Assembly: GCA_007570785.1 (NCBI GenBank)
Contig: ML662449.1
Coordinates: forward strand, 16,186,049 to 16,250,048
DNA length: 64,000 nt
Source: Antilocapra americana
Taxonomy: Eukaryota > Chordata > Mammalia > Artiodactyla > Antilocapridae
Direction of reading: 5' to 3'
The translations under genes and the position numbers were made by a program. The notes beneath the pieces were generated by a model that was not told the origin of the DNA, did no database searches, and saw only the letters and a list, made by a program, of their open reading frames with translations. How positions within the stretch are numbered: position 1 is the first letter of the stretch; the number at the start of each line of letters is the position of its first letter. Positions 11,817-22,896 of this stretch are shown piece after piece.

Positions 11817-12181
11817 TGTTAGGTAGTTAGAATAGGAAAAGGGAGTCCAAAATGGTGGTGCCTAAAAGACAAGAGAAAGAAAAGCCTGCCAAAATGGAAG
11901 AAAAATAAACTAAGACTGGAGTGAGAACCTGGAGTGAAACAAATAGCCTTTCAAGCTAGCTCAATTTGCATATGGCAAGCTAGGAGGGAGGAGACAAAAT
12001 GTATAACAAGAGGAAGCCAAGAGGGATTGAGCCCTCTTCTTTGGGGTCAGCCCGCCCTCAGGCCTGGAGGGTGTACTATCCTTTGTTTTTCTAATAAAAC
12101 TCTGAGCTGTAACCAAGCTGTAACACTGGTCCCCCATTTCAAATCTTTGCTGCGGTTAGACAGAAACTAGGAAATTACACA
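11817..12181 (+). mobile_element. Short solo ERV LTR
   Basis: It starts tgttaggtagttagaatag and ends ctaggaaattacaca (TG...CA, about 365 bp). The signal aataaa is at 12093-12098, followed by a U5-like block with ctgtaaccaagctgtaacac. No internal region follows. The left flank is SINE (aatc) and the right flank is ctcg, so no duplication survives. I am confident it is an LTR but not which family. Confidence 0.7.
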
Positions 12182-13319
12182 CTCGTTCATAATATTTGTA
12201 TAATTAAAGTTTCATAATTGTTACAAGTAGTACATAGGTATGATATCACTTTAAATATAATATATGCTTATGAAATTACTAAAAGACTATTCAATGAAGA
12301 TATTTATATCTAAATAGTTGGATACTATGTAATTATTATCAACTTCATTTAGTGTGTGATGATTGTATTTAGGAAATAGTCATTTATGTGCAGTTACATA
12401 TTGCTATATTTCATCAGTTATTATATGGTTTTTTTCACATTTTTCCCTTAAAATCTGATATCACACATCAGTTTACTTACATGAATAAATAGTGATTTAA
12501 TAATTATTTTCACAATGAGAATATGACTTTGCCATTTAAATGATGAAGATAAAAGCATTCTATTATGAAGTTTGGCAGTTCTAAAAGATAGATTAATTTC
12601 AGACTTTCAAGTGACCTTTCACAAACCATGGCCATACTGACTCCATTTTGACATTAAAATTTTTTACATGCTGACAAAATGTTGATGATATTCTGATGGA
12701 CCCTTCCATTAATAATGCTTGAATCTTCTATAGAAGAATTTTCCAAAGCATTAGATTTCTGAAGAAGTTATCTTCTACACCTTTCTATTTAGTTTATCTC
12801 AGTATAAATAACATAGAAAAAAACAAAAGTTTATTAACTTTTGCTTTTCAGTCCATTTGTCTCCTTTTTATCTCTTATATGAATATGGAGATATGCTTTA
12901 TTTTTTGTCCATACTTTTGACTTGAGACAGTCAAAAATTACATGCTAATTAAAATAGACCAACATCACTCGGCAATGTATTTTTGAAGCAGAATTGTTTC
13001 CTAACTCTTGAAACTCTGGAAACAATATTCATTTTTAATACTTTTTTTTTTTTTTTTTTCTCTCTCTTTTTTTTTTGTTTTTGCACCAACTTACTCTAAT
13101 CTTCAAGAAAACTAATATTCATCCATTGATCAAGATAATTTGCAATTGTCCATTTAATCAAGTGATAATTAATATTTCATTGACAGATTAAGTATTTCAA
13201 TGTAGTTACTTGTATATCATTTTCATCTTCATAATCTTCTATAGGTCAAATTAAACTAACCTTCTTTGACTCACATACGCTTTTCCTTTTTTTAGCAATA
13301 TCAATGATTAGAATATTAC
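12182..13319. other. AT-rich non-coding DNA with a T/C-rich tract
   Basis: A pyrimidine run (T with a CTCTCTC core) lies at about 13043-13082. Nothing else recognised over 1.1 kb. Confidence 0.45.
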
Positions 13320-13417
13320 TTAACATTTATTGAGTATTTACAGTGTGTCAGGTGTGGTTCTATAGGTTTTAAATTAATTAAGTTGATGTTTGTAATAACT
13401 CAAGAAGATAGGTGACT
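13320..13417 (+). mobile_element. MIR SINE, left part
   Basis: acatttattgagtatttacagtg followed by ggtgtggttctataggt and gtaataactcaagaagatag follows the ancient tRNA-derived MIR consensus. It breaks off at 13417 and resumes at about 13865. Confidence 0.65.
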
Positions 13418-13864
13418 TAAGTTGAGTTCCCCAACAGTAGAACCAGAGAAAAAGATTTATGAGTATGTGATTTATTGAAGCAGTGCTCTCTGAATTACCT
13501 GTAAGGACATGAGAAAAGCAGGATAGAGACAAGAGCTAGGCACATAAAGTGGATTCAGGGGAGGTTTAACTGAATATCATCTCAAGGGGTGCTCTGGAGG
13601 GTAAGTGAAAAGAGAAGAACTTTGGTTTCTCCCTAACTGTCTGTGACCTTAAGGGAGGGAGTTTCAAGATAGAGGACATGGGAGCGGGACAGGTATAATG
13701 CAACTCCAGTGAGGTAACCTCAGTTTCAGCAGGATATTCGTTAAGAATACAACTGTGTGCTGTTCAAGAAAGTACCTAGCACCTCAAGAATGGGAGGTAA
13801 GCACAACCACAAAACTGAAAAACATATTCCAGAAGATCTAGGCAGGGCATCACAGGAATCTGAT
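13418..13864. mobile_element. Unassigned 447-bp insertion within a MIR
   Basis: This block separates the two halves of one MIR. It runs from ttgagttccccaacagtag to ggcagggcatcacagg and is less AT-rich than its surroundings. The sequences gtgact (13412-13417) and gtgatt (13865-13870) at its edges may be a target-site duplication. It may be an old LTR or DNA transposon, but I cannot name the family, and no open frame of note is present. Confidence 0.45.
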
Positions 13865-14010
13865 GTGATTATTTCATTCTTTTTACAATTTAGGACACAA
13901 GGGTTCAGTAAGAATGTGTGATTTACCCATTGGCACAGCAGTAGAAAGTTACAGATTTTGATGTAAATCTTGTCAGTCTGGCTGTAGAGCTAGAATTCTT
14001 ACATCCATAT
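13865..14010 (+). mobile_element. MIR SINE, right part
   Basis: acacaagggttcagtaagaatg, gatttacccattggcacagc and cagtctggctgtagagc continue the MIR consensus from the core to the 3' half, completing the element begun at 13320. Confidence 0.6.
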
Positions 14011-14219
14011 ATTAAATTGACTCAAGTGTTCAAGTTAGCAATGTTATCTATAGAGATTTTTAAAAGCTTGTCTGAGTAATTACTTAAAAATTCATATACT
14101 GTCTAGGGCACTAAATAAAACCAAAAGTCCTATAGATGTTAGAAAGCACATAAGAATGTTTTCGTATTAACACAGGACATTATCATTACTTTTTTAAATC
14201 AACATTAACTCCAAGCATA

Positions 14220-14438
14220 GGAAGTGTGTGTGTGTGTGTCACTCAGGCATGTCTGACTCTTTGCAACTCCATGGACTGTAGTCTGTCAGGACCCTCTGCC
14301 TATGGAATTCTCCAGGCAAGAATACTGAAGTGGGTAGTCATTCCTTTCACCAGGGGATCTTTCTGACCCAGAGATGGAACCCAGGTCTCCTGCACTACAG
14401 GCAGATTCTTTTCCATCTGGGCCATTGAGCCACCAAGG
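14220..14438 (-). mobile_element. Bov-tA-type SINE, antisense, with (GT)n tail
   Basis: It starts with a short (GT)n run, the reverse complement of the CA-rich tail common in this family, then the body, and ends at the tRNA-like head (gagccaccaaggaagc). The repeat aagcata at 14213-14219 and 14439-14445 is a plausible short target-site duplication, although part of it overlaps the SINE terminus. Confidence 0.9.
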
Positions 14439-14496
14439 AAGCATAACTGCTCCACATTTCTTTCCACATGGAAGTTCCTTCATTTAAAAGCTCATT

Positions 14497-14563
14497 GAGG
14501 ATTGACAGAAAACAGCAAAATTCTGTAAAGCAATTATCTTTCAATAAAATTTTTTTTTAAAAA
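14497..14563 (+). mobile_element. 67-bp LINE-1 3' stub with 11-bp target duplication
   Basis: gacagaaaacagcaaaattc and gtaaagcaattatctttc, then an A/T tail, are the last bases of an artiodactyl L1. The perfect 11-bp sequence aaaagctcatt occurs at 14486-14496 and 14564-14574. This is therefore a complete retrotransposition event truncated to almost nothing. Confidence 0.85.
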
Positions 14564-14574
14564 AAAAGCTCATT

Positions 14575-16082
14575 TTACCTTCTCAGGACACTTCATATTT
14601 TATTATTTGAGTCATTTTTCAGAAAGATAAGAATGAATCTATTTAGTCAAAATTTTCTCTCTCTAAAACTAAGACTTTTCCCAGAAAACTTATTTAATAA
14701 GGAATCCAAAATCAATATGTAATTAAAGACACTCACATGTAAAATTCAAAAATTACCATAATATGCGATGGGAAATAAACACTTTAAGTCGAGTTATATG
14801 TGGTCTTGCCAATAGCAAACAGGATGTAATATGCTGCAGACTCAGATATTCCACGACTACAATAATAAATATTCAAGAATGTAATATAAGCACACAATTA
14901 TGCGTTTTAATAAAGATATGCTATGGTTAAAGTTGGAAATACTTCAGAGGGTAATGGACCTACATAATTTAAAGATCAGTAGTAAACTGCAGGTGGTAAA
15001 ATTCAATTATACTGACTATAAGATGCATTCAAACATGCTCCCATGAAGCACACTATTCCCAGCATCATTTTGCTGATAATGTTTCCTACAGTTATGGCTG
15101 ACCACACTTTTATTCTGATCATTTAATGTATGAACACAATAGAGAAACTGAATGATTGGTTTGGGATCAGGAAAAGAAAAACCCTTGTAGTTTCTCACAA
15201 ATCCTATCTTCCAAAATAATACGTGGACTTTGTAAAAGCAACTACATATTTTAACAAAAAAGCATAGTTGTTAATCACGGTCCCAAGTTTATTAGGAAAT
15301 GAAAAAATCATATCAGTTTGAAAAATAATGTTCAAGAGAGGAAGCTGGAAGAAAAACATGAAGATAGATAATGCTAGACAGCATGTCATTCTGAGAGTAA
15401 GATAATTGCTTCAACTATTCATTTTCAAGGTGATCAGATGAATTCAAGGAGGGGAAAATTACTTCACCTATTTTCTCTAAGGAGAATATAGCAGCTTAGT
15501 AGAATTTTTATTTCATTACTTCAATAACTGTGTCTATATTATGTTTCTTAGAAAGAGTCATTGCCTGCTATATGATGGTTTTAAAGTCCTGTATTATAAA
15601 ATGCTAGTATAATCTATCTTTTACAAACATAATAATTGTGTTTAAAAGTACTTCTGCAAGGAAAATAAAATTGTCCACAATAAATGCAAATTACAAGGAA
15701 ACTTTTGATCTGAATGAAATGTTCATACCCTTAACTGATAGATTATTAGATACTAGGAAAAGAATATACGACATTATGTTTAGCAAATTTACAGGTCATA
15801 AAAGGAAAGCATACATTAAAGATGTTTGTATTGTACATAACAGGCTACAGAAAACTTACATATTAAGTTCAGCTACACACTTTATTTTGTCAGCAAAAGC
15901 AATCCAAATAAATGTAAGTATATTTATATTGTGCACAACTGTCTGTATGCTAGTTTCCAAAATTAGTCATTATTGGAAAAAGTAGCAAAATGTTGATCTT
16001 GCATTTTTCTTCATTATATACACTATCTCAATTCACAAAATGATAATGTCATATAAATAATACCTTTGTTAGATTCATCTTC
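14575..16082. other. 1.5 kb AT-rich DNA, nothing recognised
   Basis: No repeat signature. A 115-codon open frame at 15638-15985 (plus) is the longest in repeat-free sequence here. It has no recognisable domain or signal, and I do not call it a gene. Confidence 0.45.
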
Positions 16083-16196
16083 CTCTTAGAAGTAGTAACA
16101 ACTGTCAGTAACTTAGAAGTAGTTACTCAGAAGTAACTACTTCTCAGAAGTAGTAATATCTATCTTCTTAGAAGTAGTAACATCTATGTAGTAACA
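16083..16196. repeat. Cluster of agaagtagt repeats forming overlapping palindromes
   Basis: The motif agaagtagt recurs four times (agaagta once more). At 16115-16127 and 16132-16144 the 13-base arms agaagtagttact and agtaactacttct are exact reverse complements around a 4-base loop. At 16136-16144 and 16146-16154 a second palindrome has 9-base arms around one base. The stretch lies about 60 bp upstream of a BovB copy. Confidence 0.85.
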
Positions 16197-16257
16197 GAAA
16201 ATGGTGGAGAAGCCAAATATAAGGCTTTCATAATCTTGGAAAACATACTGTAAAATG

Positions 16258-17521
16258 TTAGTTTTCATTCCAATCCCAAAGGAAAGTAATGCCAAAGAAT
16301 ATTCAAACTACTGTACAGTTGTGCTCATTTCACATGCTAGTAAGGTTATGTTAAAAATACTTCAAGCTAGGTTTCAGCAGTACATGAACTGAAAATTTAA
16401 AGATGTACAAACTGGATTTAGAAAAGACAGAGAAATCAGAGATCAAATTGCCAACATTTGTTGGATTATAGAGAAAGCAAGGGAATTTCAAAAAAACTTC
16501 TGCTTCATTGATGATGAGACAGTCTTTGACTGTGCACCACAACAAACTTTGGAAAATTCTTAAAGATATGGGAATACCAGACCACCTTACCTCCTTCCCA
16601 ATAAACCTGTATATAGGTCAAGAAGCAACAGTTAGAATCAGACATGGGATAATGGACTGGTTCAGAATTGGGAAAGGAGTACATCATGGCTATATATTGT
16701 CACCATGCTTATTTAACTCATATGCAGAGTACCTCATGTAAAATGCCAGGGTAGATGAAGCTCAAGCTGGAATCAAGAGTTCCCGGAGAAATATTAACAG
16801 CCTCAGATATACAGGTGGTACCACTCTAAAAGCAGAAAAGTGAAGAGGAACTAAAGAGCCTCTTGATAAAGGTGAAAGAGGAGAGTGAAAGAGCTGGGCT
16901 AACACTCAGCCTTCAAGAAACTAAGATCATGGCATCCGGTTCCATCAGGGAAACAATGGAAACAGTGGCAGACTTTATTTTCTTGGGCTCCAAAATCACT
17001 GTGGATGGTGACTGCAGCCATGAAATTAAAAGACCCTTGCTCCTGGGAAGAAAAGCTATGCATCATATTTCGCTGACAAAGGTCCTTATATTCAAAGATA
17101 GTTTTTTTAGTTGTCACGTATGGATGTGAGTTGGACCTTAATGAAGGCTGGGCACTGAAGAATTGATGCTTTCAAACTGTGATGCTGGAGAAGAGTCTTG
17201 AGGGTTCCTTGGACAATAAGATCAAAGTAGTCAATCCTAAAGGAAATCATTTCTGAATATACATTGAAAGGACTGGTGCTGAAGCTGAAACTCTAATACT
17301 TTGGCCACTTGAGGCAAAGAGCCAACTCATTGGAAAAGACCCTGATGTTGGGAAAGACTGAAGGTAGAAGGAAATGGGGATGAGAGACAATGAGATGGCT
17401 GGATGGTATCGCCGACTTAGTGGACACGAGCTTGAGCAAGCTCTGGGAGATAATGATGGAGAGGAAAGTGTGGTGTGCTGCAGTCCATAGGGTCACAAAA
17501 GTTGGACATGACTGAGCAACT
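16258..17521 (+). mobile_element. BovB LINE, RT to 3' end, inactive
   Basis: It starts at gttttcattccaatcccaaag (RT) and runs to the 3' end (ggacatgactgagcaac). Open pieces at 16508-16741 and 16863-17129 carry the RT and post-RT regions, with several frameshifts and stops. The active-site box reads YTGG (about 16807-16818) where a reverse transcriptase needs YxDD. The tail has decayed to ctaaataacaag. It is 5'-truncated and lacks the endonuclease. Confidence 0.95.
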
Positions 17522-18865
17522 AAATAACAAGTTAGTAAACAAGACATTGCATAGGAATTATCATTAGCGTTCATGAAAGGAAAAGACCATTTGGAGACAG
17601 CAAAACTCAAATTTAAATAATGTCAGAAACCACCAAAAAAAATATAAAGTGGAATTATTCTCCAGAATTGTACTGTGTAGTAAAAAGTGTAGAGTTGAGA
17701 ATTAGGTTAGGTCAGAGATTTTTCACTCTTAGTGTCAGGTTGGTCCAGTCCAAGCTGCTTTTCTAAGCCAAAATACATATTCTGGAAAGCTGATGGATTG
17801 TAAAAGGCTGTGGAAATGTGAAAAATATCAATATATGGGATAGAACTGAATTTTACTGATGAGAATATATTTCAGCAAATATTCATCCTGTACAATTACT
17901 GAATTTGTCGATCTTTTCTAAATACCACCATAGGTTTGCTTATTTCATCTTTGAAATATTTTATAATCATGCCAATCATGGTCCACAGGACCAAACTTCA
18001 CCAGGGACCATTTATTTTCTTAGTGGGAGAAGCACGCAACTAATGCAGTATAAATGTGACATGCCTGAATTTCAAACAGATTATCTTCAGTAAATCAAGC
18101 TTCACTATTATTTTTCTATTTATACTCTCTCCTCATCATCCTCATGTGACCTTTTATAATATTATAGTTAAAACATTTAAGTGAGAATAATTATTTTTCT
18201 ATTATAGTTTAATTTCTTCCTAGGATATAAGACTAGTCCATAATATACCATAAATTATTTCATATAATTTCTTAAGAATATGTTTCACTTTAATATATAT
18301 TTTATACATATCTATTATATATTTATACTTCTATATGTTATAAATCCAAATTATATTAAAATTTAAAATATATTTTGATGCCTTGATAAAATTAAACTAT
18401 AGTAAAATCATTCTGTACAACTTCCACAAATTTAGAAAAAGTTTAACCAAAGGCATTTCTTTCTTGCAGTGCATGTATTATTTGCAGAATAGAACCTTGA
18501 TGAGATTTGTTATTAATTGGCTTTTCAAGATTTGTGATTGAAACTCAGAAATCTTTGATTTAACAAAACTACATAAATTAAATAAGCAACAGTAATAAAC
18601 TCTGTTTTTGACCTAAATCTAATTCTTAAAAAGTTTAATAGAATACTTCAGGTTATTTCTTTTATAGTTCTTTTGAGTGACACATAGTCTTCTTTGCACA
18701 AAGTTTTTATCTCTGTAATTTTATGCTAAAGGTATTTAAATTTTCACATACACATATGAACTTTTATGGCAAGTACTCTAATATTTTATAAAAACTGAAC
18801 AGAGTCATCCAATAAAGTGGAACATATAATTTCAAGTAATTTCAAATAATTCTTCCTTCCTTGTA
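17522..18865. other. 1.3 kb AT-rich DNA, nothing recognised
   Basis: Very AT-rich, especially 18180-18400. No supported feature. Confidence 0.45.
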
Positions 18866-18879
18866 AAAATGCTATTCTA

Positions 18880-19015
18880 AGGACTTCCCTGGTGGTCCAG
18901 TGGCTAAGACTCCATGCTCCCAATGCAGGGGATCTGGGTTCTGTTCATGGCTGTGGAATAGATCCCACATGCAGCAACTAAGAAACAGCACAGTCAAATA
19001 AATAAATATGTTTTC
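18880..19015 (+). mobile_element. CHR-type tRNA-derived SINE
   Basis: ggacttccctggtggtccag, caatgcaggggatctgggttc and gatcccacatgcagcaac, followed by an (AAAT)n tail, match the cetartiodactyl CHR SINE rather than Bov-tA, because the BovB-derived body is missing. The flanks aaaatgctattcta (18866-18879) and aaaatgatattata (19016-19029) agree at 12 of 14 bases and look like an aged target-site duplication. Confidence 0.85.
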
Positions 19016-19029
19016 AAAATGATATTATA

Positions 19030-19394
19030 AACTTCAGATGACAGACATATTTACATTCTATTTACTCACATTTTCTCTGGAAGTGAAGTAATACAAAGTT
19101 TGAAAAATAATGCTTTCAATAATCAAATATGCTCTGTCAGCAATTTTTTAGGCATTGAGGAGTTTATTTAGCTCACATCATTAAATAATGTATTGACAAA
19201 ATCTTCCTCAGTTGCTTGTAATCCTCAGAAAATATAAATTTGTCATTATCATTCCATGTTTCTGTTGTTTTTCCATTTCTTGTATTGGCTCTCAGATGAT
19301 TTTATTAAATACCTATACACTAGCACTTAATTCAGAAGCTAGACAGGTCCTGTCATTTGTGGATAAATAAGAACTTATAATAAGACAGACTACA
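19030..19394. other. Non-coding spacer, nothing recognised
   Basis: About 365 bp. No supported feature. Confidence 0.4.
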
Positions 19395-19510
19395 CAAACT
19401 TTACATATTTGTCACTATTCATTAAATCAGTTTGTCCTCACAATAACCCTGTGAGATTCATGTTACTTTATGGTATGGATGAGGGACAGAAAGAGAATTT
19501 ACAAGACCTT
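19395..19510 (+). mobile_element. MIR fragment
   Basis: cattaaatcagtttgtcctcac, aataaccctgtgagattc and gatgagggacagaaagag follow the MIR core. It is short and diverged. Confidence 0.55.
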
Positions 19511-19924
19511 GTATACTAAGACAAGAAGGTTGGATTTTAAGAGTGACAGGATCTATTATCAAGTCTAAAGAAGAGGAGTGAAATAATATGAAGAAGATTT
19601 AAATAATAATATGATGTTGGATAAAGATTAGAGCTAGCACAAGTTAAAATATGGCCCTTGTAATTGTCTAGATGAGTGGTAGCAGTGGTCTGAAACAGAG
19701 CCTGCAAAATGGAAAGAGGTAGAACAAGTCTAGATTTCTGTTTGGAGCAAGACCAGCAGGACTTAATGGTAAATAAATATGAAAGGTAAGAAAAAGAATA
19801 TGTTTTAGTGTTGGAGCTTAAGCAAATGAGAGGGTCACACTTTGTAGAATCAAGGAATCTTGATAGAATCAAATTTATGGGAAAAAAATCAAGGGCTCTG
19901 CTTTGGACACCTGGTATTCCAAAT
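19511..19924. other. Non-coding spacer, nothing recognised
   Basis: A 111-codon minus-strand open frame (19537-19872) has no recognisable motif. I treat it as chance. Confidence 0.4.
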
Positions 19925-20440
19925 GACTAGACCTGTGTTGTCTAATACAGTAGCACTAAATGTGATTGCTCAGTTGCTCAGTTGTGTCCAACTCTTTGCA
20001 TCCCCAGGGACTGTAGTCCACCAGGTTCCTCTGTCCATGGTGTTTTCTAGGCAAGAATACTTAGAGTGGGTTGCCATTTTCTCCTCCAGGGGATCTTCTC
20101 GACCCAGGGATCAAACAGGTGTCTCCTGTGGCTGCTGCATCGGCAAATGAATTCTTTACCTCTGAGCCACATAGGAAATCCAATCACTGATCACATGTAG
20201 CTACTAATACTCAGTATATGAATAGTCAAAATTAAAACAATAGTAGTGAAAAATACACATTGGGTTATGAAAGCATAGTGTAAAAATAAAAAAGTAAAAT
20301 GTTTCAATAATTTTATATTGATTACAATTTATTGATATTTTGTATATATTTAATTAAATAAAATATTAAAATGAGCCTCTATAAATTTAAAGTTAATCTG
20401 TGGTTTACATTATATTTCTATTTGAAAAAAGCAGATTAGG
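19925..20440. mobile_element. MER5-like hAT-Charlie DNA transposon, split by a SINE
   Basis: The left piece gtgttgtctaatacagtagcac matches the terminal motif of MER5-like non-autonomous hAT elements. After the nested SINE the sequence resumes with tcacatgtagctactaatac, and about 20310-20430 resembles the rest of this type (ttatattgattacaatt, then acattatatttctatttg). It is old and non-coding. The exact subfamily is uncertain. Confidence 0.6.
19963..20181 (-). mobile_element. Bov-tA-type SINE nested in the MER5-like element
   Basis: A full-length antisense SINE from gattgctcagttgctcagttg to gagccacataggaaatcc. It carries a short internal gtggctgctgcatcgg variant near the tRNA-like head. It interrupts the DNA transposon and is therefore younger. 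Confidence 0.92.
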
Positions 20441-21924
20441 CCAGGTGTCACAAACAGTGACCTCTTTTAATATGGCCTGTGAGCTAAAAGTGGCTAATGA
20501 GTAAAAATGAATTAAATTATTGTTTTTGTTTTATTAAAGTAACATAACTTCCTTGCATTTTTTATGTTCCTAAAAACACTTATATAGACTACGCAAGGAA
20601 ATCTGCTCCTTGCCAGCCCTGTAACATCTATTCCTTAATGAAACATTTTTCCAAGCTACAAAATACATGACCTGTATAAAATGCAAGACCTAAAATCTTT
20701 CCCATGAAATCCAAAAGCATAGTGATGTCTTCTTAAAACAATGAATAAAGTAAAAATTCCCTGACTTATTTTAAAAATAACTATGCTGCTAAATATTTTC
20801 TTTGTTACTTACATCTATCTTTTTCTAATTTCCTCTATTTTGGCTAGGAAAAAAGGATATCATTTTTAGAAGTTAGTGATTATTATGTAGAACAAAATTT
20901 TATACGCTTTATAATTATACACTTAAAATATTACTTAAAACATGAAACTATTATGTATGTATGAACACACACGGTAGTAAGTGACTACAGAGAACAAGTC
21001 AGTGGTCTGGGAAAAGAAAATATTTGTGCTTTTTAATTCAATGTAGTATTTATGCATAGGGATGGTCAAATTTCTGTGCTGGTGTTATGTTTAAACCATA
21101 AAAGAGATATCTGATTTTCTGTTTCCTATTTTGCAGGAAAGACGTAGGAATGTCATTCAGAAATAAAGGAAGATAATCTTGAGTAAAATTTTAAGGAGAG
21201 GGAGTTGGAAGACCGCAGTTCTAGCCCTGATTCAGTTATAACAAGCCCAAGAGACAGTGAATAAATCATTTAACTTATTTCTTTCTTGTTTCTCTCTCTT
21301 ACAAATATGCTGCTGGTATGGATGATAAGCTTCTTTCTCACTCCATCTCAATTTGTAAATTACGTATTCCATTGCAAATTCTATGCATAACAAGCCACAA
21401 GTCCACAGCTCTAGCTAACATGTATTAAGACTATATAATACTTCCACATTATTTCTAAAACATATTCACTAAGAAAAAATGACTATTTGATCCTTGCTGT
21501 GTTAGTCTTCATCATCTGATAATATGTAAGCAAACTGAACACATTTTTCCTTAGTAAGGCATTTATCATTTCTGAAATACAATGAACTTAGCAGATACAT
21601 AGAAAACTAAAATATTGGCTTTTCTCATCAGGTTCATTTTTTTTCTATTTTATCACTTTGAACAAGGGTGCAGAACACATAATTGATCAGGTTTCATATG
21701 CAGACCCTGCCACCAAGTTTATTGCTTTCTTTGATCTGTAGTAGCTTTTAAATTTCTAAAAGCAGGGTGAATATATAATCCATAGCAAAAAAAGGAACAT
21801 AGTCTTCAACAAAAAATATTTTCTAAGTACTTGAGTTTCAAAAAATAATTTCAAAAGGAGGTCAGAAAAATTCATTTGTAAAGGTTTATCAAAACATAGA
21901 TTCATGTTCACAGGACTGAAAAGC
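20441..21924. other. 1.5 kb non-coding DNA, one possible hAT remnant
   Basis: At 20445-20565 the order tggcctgtgagctaaaagtgg then ttgttttattaaagtaac faintly resembles another hAT-type mammalian repeat. The rest is AT-rich with nothing recognised. Confidence 0.3.
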
Positions 21925-22063
21925 TGGAGGGAATATGGAGGGAGGTTGGAGGGGGGTTCTGGAAGGGGAACACATGTATACCCATGGCAGATTCATGTCA
22001 ATGTATGGCAAAACCAACACTATAATGTAAAGAAAATTATAATAAAGAAAGAAAGAAAGAAAC
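21925..22063 (+). mobile_element. LINE-1 (L1-BT type) 3' end
   Basis: gctggagggaatatggaggg, then ggggttctggaaggggaac, catgtatacccatggcag and gtcaatgtatggcaaaacc form the 3' end of a young ruminant L1, followed by a (GAAA)n-like tail at about 22045-22063. It is a non-coding 5'-truncated copy. Confidence 0.88.
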
Positions 22064-22623
22064 TGCAAAGACACAGGTGCAAATTGAATTCTTGGAAACA
22101 GTTGTTAAGAAATGAGCACTGTCTTAAAAATACAGAGCTGTAAAGTAGAAACAAATGAATTATAAAACTATAAGGCTATTCAATATAATTTTTAAATGGA
22201 GTAGATTTTTTTTAATGCACTAGATTTGGAATATTCAGTGACTTTTCAAAAAAGAGAAGGAAAATCCCATCTTCATGATACCACTTGGTTATTGATCACA
22301 TTTCCATATCATTCTGTCTCCTATCTGGGCTCCGTCATTTCAGCATAAGATTTTTTAAATTATTCTTATACTTCCTTTTTTTATTAAATTAAACTTTACT
22401 ACTTTCAACACTTTACTACTCTAATAACAAAGGCTTCCATAAACTCCTTTGATGACATTTATTTTGGCAATAAAAGTCTTCAATATCAGGCCTTACCCTT
22501 CTTTTCTATACCAATATACCAGGAAAGAAGCTATTACTTTGCATTACCTTGTCTCATTTTTATTTTCTTTCCATTTTGTTTTTCCCCATACTCCTTTCTT
22601 TACAGGCCTAGGTAAGGAGAAAA
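22064..22623. other. AT-rich spacer, nothing recognised
   Basis: About 560 bp. No supported feature. Confidence 0.4.
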
Positions 22624-22840
22624 GGGCTTCCCAGGTGGCTCTAGTGGCAAAGAACTCACCTCCTAAAGCAGGAGACATAAAAGACACAAGGTTGATCCTT
22701 GGGTTGAGAAGATCCCTTGAGGAGGACATGGCAATCCACTCCAATATTCTTCCCTGGAGAATCCAATGGGCAGAGGAACCTGGTGGCCCATGGTCCATAG
22801 TGTCACAAAGAGTCAGACATGACTGAAGCGACTTAGTATG
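22624..22840 (+). mobile_element. Bov-tA-type SINE, sense
   Basis: It reads from the tRNA-like head (gggcttcccaggtggctctag) through the body to gtcacaaagagtcagacatgac and gcgacttagtatg, then passes directly into the CA microsatellite that is its tail. Internal pol III promoter motifs are expected from the tRNA origin but are diverged. Confidence 0.93.
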
Positions 22841-22858
22841 CACACACACACACACACA

Positions 22859-22893
<35 letters not shown>
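22841..22893. repeat. (CA)n microsatellite at a SINE tail
   Basis: A CA run with one AGA interruption at about 22858-22861. It grows from the 3' end of the preceding SINE, a common origin of CA repeats in ruminants, and is likely length-variable. Confidence 0.95.

Positions 22894-22896
<3 letters not shown>

Noticed and set aside
15638..15985. 115-codon open frame in repeat-free sequence
   Set aside because: No recognised domain, signal or homologue, no splice or promoter context, and AT-rich surroundings. A frame of this length is expected by chance in 64 kb of six-frame sequence.
19537..19872. 111-codon minus-strand open frame
   Set aside because: No motif or conservation signal and low-complexity composition. 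It overlaps spacer sequence next to a MIR fragment.
22544..22891. Cys-Val repeat peptide (VCVCVC)
   Set aside because: Translation of the CA microsatellite and the SINE beside it.
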